64,000 nt of DNA from Amycolatopsis sp. CA-230715 (GCF_018736145.1 NZ_CP059997.1:7253501-7317500), one strand, 5' to 3'. Shown: positions 36,437 through 46,942, counted from the stretch's first letter. The notes: generated by a model from the sequence alone, not told the origin. Made by a program: numbers and translations.

Positions 36437-37120
36437 ATGGTGTACAACCTGGTCACGGCGGTGCTGATGGCGCTGATGTTCAACGCAGGGGTGGTGCTGG
36501 TCGACCCCGCCACGGTGCCGGGCCGCCGGATCCCCTGGGGCGCGGTCGCGCTGACGGTGGTCGCGATCGCGGGCGTGGTGCTCCAGCTCGCGTGGTCCGG
36601 CGCGATGGACGCGCTGGACAACGATCCCGCCAAGAGCGGCTGGTGGCGCCCGCTCACCTCGGTCTTCCTGCAGAACGGTGGCGTCGCCGGCGCCGTGTAC
36701 AACCTGGTGACGCTCGCGGTGCTGGCGGCGCTCGCCGAATGGTTCTGGGGCACGCCGGTGCTGCTCGCGTCGTTCGCGGGTGGGATGTTCTTGCCGGGAT
36801 TGATCGGCAAGCTGTTCGCGAGCACCGACGTCAGCGCGGAAGCGCGCAACTTCGCGGGCAGTTCGGGTGCGACCTACTTCCTGGCCGCGACCCTCGCGGG
36901 CGCGCTCGTCGTTTGTGCGGGCGAACGGAAGCACCGCGTACTGGCCGTCGCCGTGCCGGTGCTCGGCCTCGCGACCTGGTTCGCGCAGGACAACGCGCAT
37001 GGACTCGTTGCCGTGTACGGGTTCTTGCTCGGCGTACCGGTGTGGTTCGTTCGCCGCGGGCTCCTGCGCCCCGGACGCACGCCGAAGATCACGGTGGGCT
37101 CGCTCGTCGGCAAGCGCTAA
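36437..37120 (+). CDS. Rhomboid-like membrane protein
   Basis: A 227-residue protein with about six helices; ATG 36437 is used because in-frame GTGs at 36416 and 36428 touch the operator. SGWWRPLTSVFLQNG followed by AVYNLVTLAVLAALAEWFWG resembles the rhomboid loop 1 and helix 2. FAGSSGATYFLAA carries a GxSG-type serine, and DNAHGLVAVYGFLLG a helix-6 histidine, as in a rhomboid dyad. If active it would be an intramembrane serine protease. It is controlled by the divergent TetR gene and its end overlaps the glucosidase gene by four bases. Confidence 0.65.
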   Translation: MVYNLVTAVLMALMFNAGVVLVDPATVPGRRIPWGAVALTVVAIAGVVLQLAWSGAMDALDNDPAKSGWWRPLTSVFLQNGGVAGAVYNLVTLAVLAALAEWFWGTPVLLASFAGGMFLPGLIGKLFASTDVSAEARNFAGSSGATYFLAATLAGALVVCAGERKHRVLAVAVPVLGLATWFAQDNAHGLVAVYGFLLGVPVWFVRRGLLRPGRTPKITVGSLVGKR

Positions 37121-38673
37121 ACGAGCCAGGCCGCCGCGTCGGGCGGTAGCTTCCCGTCGACGAGCTCCTCGCTGGCCAGCACCAGCTCGCCGGGCGGCAG
37201 TGCGATGGGCGTGGCCGAGGTGTTGAGCGCGCAGACCAGCCCGCCGGGTTCGCGGCGGAACGCGAAACACCCGGCGGGGGCGCCGTACCACCGCAGTTCG
37301 TGGCCGGTGAACGCCGGGTGTTCGTGGCGGAGTTCGAGCGCTTCGCGGTACAGCGACAGGGTGGACGCGGTGTCTTCGAGCTGCGCTTCGACGGTCAGCG
37401 CCGACCATTCCGGTGGCATCGGCAGCCAGGTCTTTTCGTTGCGGGAGAAGCCGAACGGCGGTGCGTCGCCCTCCCACGGCAGTGGCACTCTCGCGCCGTC
37501 GCGGCTGTGCTGCGGCCCGCTCGTCCGCGCGCGTGGATCGGCCATCGCCTCGATCGGAATGTCCACATTGGGCAGTCCGAGCTCTTCGCCGTTGTACAGG
37601 TAGACCGCGCCGGGCAGGGCCAGTTCGACGAGCGCCATCGCGCGAGCGCGCCGGACGCCCTGCGTCCCGCCGCCGTACCGGCTCACCTGCCGCCAGACGT
37701 CGTGGTTCGACAGCGTCCAGGTGGCGGGTGCGCCGGCCGCCGTCGCGACGGACAGCGAGTGGTCGATGGAGGCGTGCATGGCGTCGGCGTCGAAATGCGT
37801 GAGCACCAGCCGGAAGTTGAAGGCGAGGTGCAGTTCGTCCGGCCGCAGGTACTTCGCGAGCCGCCGGTGGTCGGTCACCCAGATTTCGCCGACCGCCATC
37901 GTCCCGGCGTAGGTGTCGAGCACTTTCCGGATCATTTGGTGGATTTCGTGGACGCCGTCGTTGTCGAAGCGCGGGTCGAAGTGCTCCGAGCCGGACAGCG
38001 GGTTCGCGCGGAGGTCCATGTCCGGCAGGCCGGGCGGCTTGGCCATCCCGTGCGCGACGTCGATGCGGAAGCCGTCGACGCCGCGGTCGAGCCAGAACCG
38101 CAGTGTCCGTTCGAGATCGGCGCGCACGTCCGCGTTGGCCCAGTTCAGATCGGGCTGTTCGGGGGCGAACAGGTGGAGGTACCACTGACCGTCGGGCACT
38201 CTGGTCCACGCGGGTTCGCCGTAGGCGCTGACCCAGTTGTTCGGCGGCGCGTCCCCGGTGACGCCGAGGCCGTCGCGGAAGACGTACCGGTCCCGCGCCG
38301 CGCTGCCGGGCGGTGCGGCGAGCGCTTCGACGAACCACGGGTGCGCCCTGCTGGTGTGGTTGGGCACCAGGTCGATCGTGACGCGGATGCCGCGCGCGTG
38401 CGCGTCGGCCACCAGGTCGTCGAACGCTTCGAGATCGCCGAAGACCGGGTCCACCGACCGCGGGTCCTCGATGTCGTAGCCGTGGTCCGCCATCGGCGAG
38501 CGGTAGAACGGGGTGAGCCACAGCGCGTCGACGCCGAGCAGCTCCAGGTAGCCGAGCCTGCTGCGGATGCCGCGGAGATCACCGATCCCGTCGCCGTCGG
38601 AATCCGCGAACGAGCGGACGTACACCTGGTAGAAGACCGCGTTCCGCCACCACGGCGGCATCGCCTCGGGCAC
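37117..38673 (-). CDS. aglA: GH13 alpha-glucosidase (AglA-like)
   Basis: A 518-residue GH13 enzyme. AVFYQVYVRSFADSDGDGIG opens the barrel, and DLVPNHTS, GFRIDVAHG (nucleophile Asp), VGEIWV (acid/base Glu) and TLSNHD (transition-state Asp) are the four conserved regions. The length and the QVYVRSF start fit oligo-1,6-glucosidase/alpha-glucosidase, cleaving maltose, isomaltose or trehalose-like sugars in the cytoplasm. The start is GTG 38673; ATG 38661 is an alternative. It follows glbO on the same strand, as aglA and glbO adjoin in M. tuberculosis (Rv2471, Rv2470). Confidence 0.9.
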   Translation of the reverse strand: MPEAMPPWWRNAVFYQVYVRSFADSDGDGIGDLRGIRSRLGYLELLGVDALWLTPFYRSPMADHGYDIEDPRSVDPVFGDLEAFDDLVADAHARGIRVTIDLVPNHTSRAHPWFVEALAAPPGSAARDRYVFRDGLGVTGDAPPNNWVSAYGEPAWTRVPDGQWYLHLFAPEQPDLNWANADVRADLERTLRFWLDRGVDGFRIDVAHGMAKPPGLPDMDLRANPLSGSEHFDPRFDNDGVHEIHQMIRKVLDTYAGTMAVGEIWVTDHRRLAKYLRPDELHLAFNFRLVLTHFDADAMHASIDHSLSVATAAGAPATWTLSNHDVWRQVSRYGGGTQGVRRARAMALVELALPGAVYLYNGEELGLPNVDIPIEAMADPRARTSGPQHSRDGARVPLPWEGDAPPFGFSRNEKTWLPMPPEWSALTVEAQLEDTASTLSLYREALELRHEHPAFTGHELRWYGAPAGCFAFRREPGGLVCALNTSATPIALPPGELVLASEELVDGKLPPDAAAWLV

Positions 38674-38679
38674 CGGGGG

Positions 38680-39066
38680 TTACTGCCAGCTGTTCATCAT
38701 GCTGTGCGCGGCCATCTCGAGGTAGGCCCACAGCTGCTCGCGGTGCGCGTCTTCGAGTCCCGCTTCGTCCAAGGCGATCCGCATCGCGCGCAGCCACGCG
38801 TCGCGTTCGATCGGGCCGATCTTGAACGGCGCGTGCCGCATCCGGAGCCGCGGGTGCCCGCGCTGGTCGGAGTAGGTGTGCGGGCCACCCCAGTACTGCA
38901 TGAGGAACAGCACGAACCGCTCCTCGGCCGGCCCGAGGTCCTCCTCCGGGTAGAGCGGGCGGAGCACCTCGGTGTCCGCCGCGACCTCCTCGTAGAAGCG
39001 GCCCACGATCTTGCGGAACGTCGGTTCACCGCCGACGGCCGCGAAGAAGGTCTGCGGGTCGCTCAT
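38680..39066 (-). CDS. glbO: Truncated hemoglobin, group II (GlbO)
   Basis: A 128-residue globin. ATG 39066 is preferred because GGAGG lies ten bases upstream. FFAAVGGEPTFRKIVGRFYE is the group II start. LFLMQYWGGPHTYSDQRGHPRLRMRH contains the B/E-helix region and the proximal histidine lies in the RMRHAPF segment. A Trp near WLRAMRIALDE matches the TrpG8 position. Mycobacterial GlbO binds oxygen and is linked to nitric oxide or peroxide chemistry and membrane respiration. The gene overlaps no neighbour, and the glucosidase follows after six bases. Confidence 0.93.
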   Translation of the reverse strand: MSDPQTFFAAVGGEPTFRKIVGRFYEEVAADTEVLRPLYPEEDLGPAEERFVLFLMQYWGGPHTYSDQRGHPRLRMRHAPFKIGPIERDAWLRAMRIALDEAGLEDAHREQLWAYLEMAAHSMMNSWQ

Positions 39067-39097
39067 CTCTGCCACACCTCCATTGTGCCTTCGTGGG

Positions 39098-40081
39098 TCA
39101 GTTGGCGGCAGGGCCGCCGGTGAAGAACCGGCCGAGCGGCGGCTCGAACCCGGCGTCCTCGAGCGCCGCGATGAGCTTGCCTCGCAGCGCGCGCTGCACG
39201 GTCCACTGCTTGCCTGGCCGCACCTTGATGGTCAGGCGCAGCTGAATGCCTTCGGGCGTCACGCTTTCCACGCCGAGCACCTCGGGCGGTTCGAGCACGT
39301 TGGCGGACAGGGGTTCCTGGGCGACGGCGGCCGTCGCCGTCTCGCCGAGCACCTCGGTCGCGCGGTCCACGTCCGCGCTGTAGCTCAGCGGGACGTCCAC
39401 CACGGCGACCGCGAAGCCCTGGCTGGAGTTGCCGACGCGGACGACCTCGCCGTTGCGCACGTACCAGACGGTGCCGTTGATGTCGCGGAGCGTGGTGATG
39501 CGGAGGCCGACCGATTCGACCGTGCCGCTGGCTTCGCCGACGTCCACCACGTCGCCGACGCCGTACTGGTCTTCGATCATCATGAACATGCCGGACAGGA
39601 AGTCCTTGACGAGGTTCTGCGCACCGAAGCCCAGCGCGACGCCGACGATGCCCGCCGACGCGATCAGCGGCCCGATGTTGAGCCCGATCTCGCTGAGCAC
39701 CAACACGAACGCGGTTCCGTAGACCAGGAAGCTGGCGAGCGACTTCAGCACGGAGCCGATGGTCTTCGCGCGCTGCCGCCGCCGTTCGACGACGATCGGC
39801 CCGAGCATGTCGGGCGCGCGTTCCCGCAACGGGCGGAGCAGGGCGGGGAGCTTGCCACCGCCGCGCGGGATCGTGGTCACGCGGTCGATCACCCTGCGGA
39901 TGAGCCAGCGCACGACGAACGCGACGACCACGATGAACAGGATGCGCAGGGGCTTTTCCACCGCCCAGATACCGGAGGTGGCGAGCCATTCGTTGTGCGT
40001 GATGTTCCACACCTGCTGGCACCAGCTGCCCCCTTCCTTCGCGCAAGTGGGAGCGGCGGTATCGCTGAGCAACGGCAACAC
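39098..40081 (-). CDS. MscS family mechanosensitive channel
   Basis: About 327 residues from GTG 40081; the frame stays open for 82 more codons of non-protein-like composition, so the start is uncertain. A cysteine-containing extracytoplasmic segment precedes helix ILFIVVVAFVVRWLIRR. Helices AFVLVLSEIGLNIGPLIASA and the pore helix GVALGFGAQNLVKDFLSG follow. The beta domain begins IEDQYGVGDVVDVGEASGTV, with PLSYSADVDRA and a mixed C-terminal domain. MscS channels open when membrane tension rises and protect against hypo-osmotic shock. It is inserted between glbO and the HNH gene relative to mycobacteria. Confidence 0.88.
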   Translation of the reverse strand: MLPLLSDTAAPTCAKEGGSWCQQVWNITHNEWLATSGIWAVEKPLRILFIVVVAFVVRWLIRRVIDRVTTIPRGGGKLPALLRPLRERAPDMLGPIVVERRRQRAKTIGSVLKSLASFLVYGTAFVLVLSEIGLNIGPLIASAGIVGVALGFGAQNLVKDFLSGMFMMIEDQYGVGDVVDVGEASGTVESVGLRITTLRDINGTVWYVRNGEVVRVGNSSQGFAVAVVDVPLSYSADVDRATEVLGETATAAVAQEPLSANVLEPPEVLGVESVTPEGIQLRLTIKVRPGKQWTVQRALRGKLIAALEDAGFEPPLGRFFTGGPAAN

Positions 40082-40378
40082 TTCGGTGCGTGATCCCTTC
40101 TGTGGTCCGGCTTTCCCAACTTCACGGGAATCTTCGGTCTCGACCGCATGACGAGCAGGTGACCGCACGCCGCACGGTACGGGGCCAGGCAGCGCCCTCG
40201 GCTCGGTACGGCGCCCTGACCTCGGGGAGAATCGATGTCGGGCCGTCGCCGCGCGCCATCGCGGCGGCCGCACGAGCCTACCGGCAACGGTACTTCTCGG
40301 TGACACGTCTCCTAACACACGTGCCAACCAGGGGTGATCTGTGGTCGACTATGGCAGCACCCCGGTGGAGGTGGTCGA

Positions 40379-41086
40379 GTGCCAGACCGACAACCGATCC
40401 CCCTCGGCGCCCAGAACCGGTATCCAGCCGGTGAGGCGCCGGAGGTCGTCCTGCGTGCCTATTCGGGTGGTCCACATCCGACCGGGCCTCCTTCGCGCGG
40501 TGGCCGGGCGGTCCGCTCGCACGGCCAGCGCAAGGGCAGGGACCCCGGGGGTGGCGCGCATCCCGTCTCGTGGGGCAGGCGCAGGGTGCTCCTGCTGAAC
40601 GCGACGTTCGAGCCGCTCACCGCGCTGTCGCTTAGACGCGCCGTGGTGTTGCTGGTCTGCGGCAAGGCCGAGGTCGTGCACGAGGATCCCGCAGGGCTGA
40701 CCCTGCACGCGGCGACCTATTCGGTGGAAGTGCCCTCGGTGATCAGGCTGTCCACCTACGTGCGCGTGCCGTACCGGGCGAAGGTTCCGCTGACGAGGGC
40801 GGGATTGATGCACCGCGACCACTACCGGTGCGCCTACTGCGGCGGTAAGGCGGAGACCATCGACCACGTGATCCCGAGGAGCAGGGGTGGCGCCCACGCG
40901 TGGGAGAACTGTGTCGCCTGCTGCGCCCAGTGCAACCACCGCAAGGCCGATCGGATGCTGTCGGAGATCGGCTGGCGGCTCCGGGTGGTGCCGAGAGCGC
41001 CGCACGGCCCGCACTGGCGTTTGCTCGCGCACTCCGGTGAGGCCGATCCGCAATGGCTGCAGTACCTCGGGATGCCCGCCGCCTGA
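40379..41086 (+). CDS. HNH endonuclease family protein (Rv2469c-type)
   Basis: A 235-residue protein starting at GTG 40379, with GGAGG seven bases upstream. After a basic, probably disordered lead the conserved part begins RRVLLLNATFEPLTALSLRR. The HNH core is RCAYCGGKAETIDHVIPRSRGG followed across WENCVACCAQCNHRKADR, giving two CxxC zinc-binding pairs and the catalytic DH and N/H residues. Actinobacteria carry this stand-alone HNH protein widely, and its cellular DNA target is not established. It converges on the repeat-protein gene with a terminator between. Confidence 0.9.
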   Translation: MPDRQPIPLGAQNRYPAGEAPEVVLRAYSGGPHPTGPPSRGGRAVRSHGQRKGRDPGGGAHPVSWGRRRVLLLNATFEPLTALSLRRAVVLLVCGKAEVVHEDPAGLTLHAATYSVEVPSVIRLSTYVRVPYRAKVPLTRAGLMHRDHYRCAYCGGKAETIDHVIPRSRGGAHAWENCVACCAQCNHRKADRMLSEIGWRLRVVPRAPHGPHWRLLAHSGEADPQWLQYLGMPAA

Positions 41087-41106
41087 ACGGGGCCGGACAT
41101 ATCGGC

Positions 41107-41134
41107 GCCCCGGTAGCCGGTCGGCTTCCGGGGC
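41107..41134. terminator. Bidirectional terminator between HNH and repeat genes
   Basis: GCCCCGG-t-AGCCG-gt-CGGCT-t-CCGGGGC forms a 12-bp stem with one mismatch, between the convergent HNH gene (stop 41086) and the repeat-protein gene (stop 41154). Confidence 0.65.
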
Positions 41135-41153
41135 GGCCCGAGGTGGGGAGGGG

Positions 41154-41519
41154 TCAGGCGGTGACGCGCGTGCCGCGCGTGACCCTCGTGCCGCGCGTGA
41201 CCCTGGTTCCGCAGGTGACCCTGGTGCCGCGCGTGACCCGGGTGCCCCTGGTGACCCGGGTGCCTGCCGTCACCCTGGTGCCCGCGGTGACCCTCGTGCC
41301 CGCCGTGACGCGGGTGCCCGCGGTGACCCTCGTACCCGCCGTGACCCGGGTACCGCGAGTGACGCGCGTGCCGTTCGTGACCCTCGTACCGCGGGTGACT
41401 CGTGTACCCCGAGTGACCCTGGTGCCCGATGTAACCCTCATGCCGTGGAATTCGATGATCTCGATGAGTGACGAAACCGACTCGATGTTCGCCTGAGTGG
41501 CGGTGGCGGTGGCAGTCAT
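41154..41519 (-). CDS. Hexapeptide (GTRVTx) repeat protein of unknown function
   Basis: A 121-residue protein. ATG 41519 is fixed by a perfect AGGAGG seven bases upstream. Residues 1-26 are a Thr/Ala-rich then hydrophobic-acidic lead (QANIESVSSLIEIIEFHG) with three Glu. MRVTS follows, then 15 unbroken copies of GTRVTx to the C-terminus, where x is Arg, Ala, Asn or Cys. The repeat part has 23 Arg, no acidic residue and a single Cys. There is no signal peptide or membrane segment. Repeat codons vary silently (ACC/ACG/ACA, AGG/CGC/CGG, GGC/GGT/GGA), so protein sequence is under selection. The pattern V-T-x-G-T-R partly fits a left-handed beta-helix. I recognise no family. Confidence 0.8.
   Translation of the reverse strand: MTATATATQANIESVSSLIEIIEFHGMRVTSGTRVTRGTRVTRGTRVTNGTRVTRGTRVTAGTRVTAGTRVTAGTRVTAGTRVTAGTRVTRGTRVTRGTRVTCGTRVTRGTRVTRGTRVTA
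41157..41426 (-). repeat. Fifteen 18-bp tandem repeats coding for GTRVTx
   Basis: The array is 270 bases, exactly 15 units of 18, with no interruption and no frame break. First and second codon positions are nearly fixed while third positions differ from unit to unit. Gain or loss of a unit would preserve the reading frame, so copy number may vary between strains. Confidence 0.9.
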
Positions 41520-41857
41520 GGCAGGGCCTCCTGGAACCGGTGCGTGACTTCTTTGGGGGTGGGGAGACGAGCGCAAGGCCCGTACAGGTGAAAAAGCTAC
41601 GAGGATTTCACGCACCGGACAAGACGGGGGCGGCGGGTGCGGCCGCCTGTACGTTGAGTTGCCATCTTTCGCGCGGGCCGCTTCGCCCCATCGTTCGAGT
41701 GCCACCGGGCCACTCGGCGGACGGCGGCCCTGTCGCGACGAGCGGTCCCTCGGCATGGCCGATGATCAGTGCTCGCGAATCTGCTCGTGCATCCCTGCCG
41801 GGCGGTTAACCGAGTGTCTTCAGGACCGCGTTCCGGGCCATCAGATACGCTGCGCGC
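41520..41857. other. Intergenic region with 11-bp inverted repeat upstream of the repeat gene
   Basis: This 338-base divergent region holds the promoters of the repeat gene and of the ctaJ-like gene. CCGGTGCGTGA (41537-41547) and TCACGCACCGG (41608-41618) are perfect inverted arms 60 bases apart, lying in the leader of the repeat gene just upstream of its ribosome binding site. They could form a leader stem or bind a regulator. No clear -10/-35 pair was found. Confidence 0.6.
41527..41532 (-). promoter_or_regulatory. Ribosome binding site of the repeat gene
   Basis: AGGAGG on the minus strand, seven bases before ATG 41519. It decides both the start and the coding strand in a repeat region that is open in several frames on both strands. 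Confidence 0.85.
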
Positions 41858-42109
41858 GTGAACTTGGTCGAGACGATCCTGGTCTTCGCGCTGATCCCGC
41901 TGGCCATCTACGCCCTGGCCGGAGTGCTGACCCTCCGGTCGAAGGGCAAGGGCGCGCAGCGGTACCGGCCTGGCCAGCCATGGGAGTACGAGCCGATGTG
42001 GTGGAGCGCCAACCCGGACGGACTCGGCGACGCGGCGCGCCCGTCCTCCGACGGCGGCGACGCGGTCGCGTCGGGAACTGCGGCTGGAGGTGCCCGTGGG
42101 AACTGGTGA
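41858..42109 (+). CDS. Small membrane protein, probable CtaJ-like cytochrome oxidase subunit
   Basis: An 83-residue protein starting at GTG 41858. One helix, LVETILVFALIPLAIYALAGVL, is followed by a conserved-looking segment RYRPGQPWEYEPMWWSANPDG and a flexible tail. From memory, this helix-plus-RYRPGQ-W pattern matches the small CtaJ subunit found in the mycobacterial bcc-aa3 supercomplex; I cannot verify it here. It overlaps the next gene by 14 bases. Confidence 0.6.
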   Translation: MNLVETILVFALIPLAIYALAGVLTLRSKGKGAQRYRPGQPWEYEPMWWSANPDGLGDAARPSSDGGDAVASGTAAGGARGNW

Positions 42110-42593
42110 AGTGGCAACGCACGGTGGCGCGACCGAGATCGCGCAGGCGGACCTGCCCTTCGGTGCCGTCGTCACGAACAGCGGCCGGATCTCCGCGGCC
42201 AAAATGTACGAGCCAGCCGCGCCGACGAGCCCGTTCACGCCCGTGCAGCTCGCCCGTCTCGACGAGGCGCTGACGCTGGCGACCAGGGAGACCGGTCTCG
42301 GGTTCAGCATCTACCTCGGTGGACTGGGCGAGGACAGCCGCGCCGCGGCCGAGGGCCTGCACGCGTCGATCGGTGACGAAGCGGGCCACGCCGTGCTCGT
42401 CGCGGTGTCGCCCGGCGAGCGCGTGGTCGAGGTCGTCACCGGCAAGGACGCGTTCCTGCGCCTGCCCGACCGCGGCGCCAAGCTCGCGGTGATGAGCATG
42501 GTGGCCTCCTTCAAGGAGGGCGATCTCGTCGGCGGGCTGGTGAGCGGCCTGCGCATGATGACCGACCAGGCCGGTCCCGCGCCGCAGCACTGA
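42096..42593 (+). CDS. DUF5130 / TPM-domain-like protein (Rv2468c position)
   Basis: A 165-residue protein. GTG 42096 lies five bases after GGAGG; GTG 42090 and 42108 are alternatives. The fold seems alpha/beta: LARLDEALTLATRETGLGFSIYLG, then AVLVAVSPGERVVEVVTGKDA and LAVMSMVASFKEGDLVGGLVSG. This arrangement recalls TPM domains, linked to photosystem or membrane-complex repair in other bacteria. The overlap with the ctaJ-like gene suggests a shared membrane-complex role. A perfect terminator follows. Confidence 0.75.
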   Translation: MGTGEVATHGGATEIAQADLPFGAVVTNSGRISAAKMYEPAAPTSPFTPVQLARLDEALTLATRETGLGFSIYLGGLGEDSRAAAEGLHASIGDEAGHAVLVAVSPGERVVEVVTGKDAFLRLPDRGAKLAVMSMVASFKEGDLVGGLVSGLRMMTDQAGPAPQH

Positions 42594-42601
42594 AGCCGTT
42601 A

Positions 42602-42646
42602 CGAAGAAGCGGGGCCCCGACGCCGAGTCGGGGCCCCGCTTCTTCG
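42602..42646. terminator. Perfect bidirectional terminator
   Basis: Twenty paired bases (42602-42621 with 42627-42646) around a five-base loop lie between the convergent DUF5130 and pepN genes. It serves both ends. Confidence 0.9.
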
Positions 42647-42651
42647 CTGTC

Positions 42652-45222
<2,571 letters not shown>

Positions 45223-45382
45223 AGGCAACCTCTGAAAGCGTCTAGGGGGTGAATGGTCTGCTCCTGGCATCCAATCATGGGTGGACCGCGAACGGTGACC
45301 CGGAACAAGTCGGGTGGCGGCGCTGTTGGCCCCGAATAGGGTGGGTTCACCCTGCACACGACCCCGGCTCAGGAAGAGAATC

Positions 45383-46003
45383 ATGACCGACTCCACCGAC
45401 GTGACACGCGTTGACTTCTACTTCGACCCGGTTTGCCCGTTCGCCTGGATCACGTCCCGCTGGATCCTCGAGGTGGAGAAGCAGCGCAACCTCGACCTGC
45501 GGTTCCGGATCATGAGCCTGTCGGTGCTGAACGAGGGCAGGGACAACCTTTCCGAGGACTACAAGAAGCTGCTCGTCAGCGGGTGGGGCCCGGTGCGCGT
45601 GGCCACCGCGCTCGCGCAGGCGAAGGGCGAGGAAGCGCTGCGCGACTACTACACCGAGTTCGGCACGCGGTACCACAACGGCGGCAACCACGATCGCGAG
45701 CAGGTCATCAAGGAAGCGCTCGACGCGATCGGCGCCCCGCCGGAGCTGTTCGACGCGGCGCACTCCACCGAGTACGACGAGGCGTTGCGGAAGAGCCACC
45801 ACGAGGGCATGGACCCGGTCGGCATGGACGTCGGCACGCCGACCATCCACATCGACGGCGTCGCGTTCTTCGGCCCGGTGCTCAGCTCCATCCCGCGCGG
45901 CGAGGACGCGCTGAAGATCTTCGACGGCGCCAGGCTGCTCGCGGGCTACCCGGACTTCTTCGAGCTGAAGCGCACCCGCACCGGGGACCTCAAGTTCGAC
46001 TGA
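45383..46003 (+). CDS. Mycothiol-dependent nitroreductase, Rv2466c-type DsbA-fold protein
   Basis: A 206-residue thioredoxin-fold protein starting ATG 45383. FYFDPVCPFAWITSRWILEV aligns with the DPLCPWCWITSRW active site of Rv2466c, and NEGRDNL, GWGPVRVA, RKSHHEGMDPVG, DVGTPTIH and FFELKRTRT are all shared. The active motif here is CPFA: the nucleophilic Cys stays but the second Cys is Ala. Rv2466c uses mycothiol and activates nitro prodrugs. Loss of the resolving Cys suggests a strictly monothiol mechanism. It adjoins pepN, as in M. tuberculosis. Confidence 0.9.
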   Translation: MTDSTDVTRVDFYFDPVCPFAWITSRWILEVEKQRNLDLRFRIMSLSVLNEGRDNLSEDYKKLLVSGWGPVRVATALAQAKGEEALRDYYTEFGTRYHNGGNHDREQVIKEALDAIGAPPELFDAAHSTEYDEALRKSHHEGMDPVGMDVGTPTIHIDGVAFFGPVLSSIPRGEDALKIFDGARLLAGYPDFFELKRTRTGDLKFD

Positions 46004-46087
46004 TTCCGTGTGGTGGTGCGGGCTACACCGCCGATCGGGCTGCCCGCGCCACCGCGCTTCGTGGTTCCGAATTCCTACGCTCACCTG

Positions 46088-46942
46088 GTGATCGAGCGAA
46101 GGAAAAAGGACATTTGGTGGTTCCTCGTGCTGGCGTACGGGGGCGCGTGGTTGTGCATGATGCCGTTGTGGCTCAGCGGTTTCCGGCGGGAGAGCACCGC
46201 GGTCGCCGACGGATTCGGCGTGCAGGCGTCGATCTGGGCGATGATGCTGATGCCCGCGCTGGCCGCGGTGGCGGTGCTGCTGCGTGGCGGGAACCGGCCG
46301 CGAGAGCTGCCGGGGCTGCTCGGGATGACGGCGGCGGGCGGGGCCCGCGGTCTGCTCGGGTGGTGTTCGTTCGCGTTCGCCGCGACGGTGCTGGCCGTGT
46401 TCGCCTCGGCCGCGCTTTCGGCGTTCGCCGGGACGTTCGAGTTCGATTTCGCCGGGTTCCCCGGGCGCGCCGACTTCGCCGGGTGGGCCATCGGGCTGGT
46501 GGTGACGATCCCGCTGTTCCTCGGTGAGGAACTGGGGTGGCAGGGCTACCTCCTGCCGAGACTGCTTCCGTTCGGCACCCGTCCCGCGCTGCTCGTGATG
46601 GGGCTGGTGTGGGGAGCGTGGCACCTGCCGACCGTGTTGCTCGGCGGGCAGTTCCCCGGGCATTCCGCCTGGCTGGCCGTGCCCGCGATGCTCGTCGCCG
46701 GGTGCCTGATCGGCGTGTTCATCGGCTGGATCCGGTTGCGCACCGGCTCGGTGTGGCCGACCGTGACGGCGCACGCGGTGATCAGCAATCTGGCCCCGTC
46801 ACTGCTGGGGGCGCTCGGGAAACCCGGCCAGGTGGTCGATCCGCTGCACACCGGCCCGATCGGCTGGACGGGCTGGGTGGTGTTCGGGGTGATCGCGGCG
46901 GTGCTCAGCGTGCGGGGCGTCGCGCCAGCGCGGCACGCGTGA
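46088..46942 (+). CDS. CPBP family intramembrane metalloprotease
   Basis: About 284 residues from GTG 46088; a GTG at 46010 adds a proline-rich lead that looks non-coding. Eight or so helices are present. The Abi/CPBP motif 1 is LGEELGWQGYLLPRLL with two Glu, motif 2 is WGAWHLPTVL and motif 3 includes TAHAVISN. Family members process membrane peptides or give bacteriocin self-immunity. The last 38 bases overlap the convergent MBL-fold gene. The gene lies in an insertion between the nitroreductase and rpiB. Confidence 0.82.
   Translation: MIERRKKDIWWFLVLAYGGAWLCMMPLWLSGFRRESTAVADGFGVQASIWAMMLMPALAAVAVLLRGGNRPRELPGLLGMTAAGGARGLLGWCSFAFAATVLAVFASAALSAFAGTFEFDFAGFPGRADFAGWAIGLVVTIPLFLGEELGWQGYLLPRLLPFGTRPALLVMGLVWGAWHLPTVLLGGQFPGHSAWLAVPAMLVAGCLIGVFIGWIRLRTGSVWPTVTAHAVISNLAPSLLGALGKPGQVVDPLHTGPIGWTGWVVFGVIAAVLSVRGVAPARHA

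Noticed and set aside
41157..41426. CRISPR-like array
   Set aside because: The 18-base units are contiguous with no spacers and code for protein in phase; no cas genes are near.
41053..41496. Plus-strand frames through the hexapeptide repeat (VTRVPxVTLVP and ARDPxx patterns)
   Set aside because: They arise because the 18-base repeat leaves other frames open. They lack a ribosome binding site, and the base changes are silent only in the minus-strand frame.
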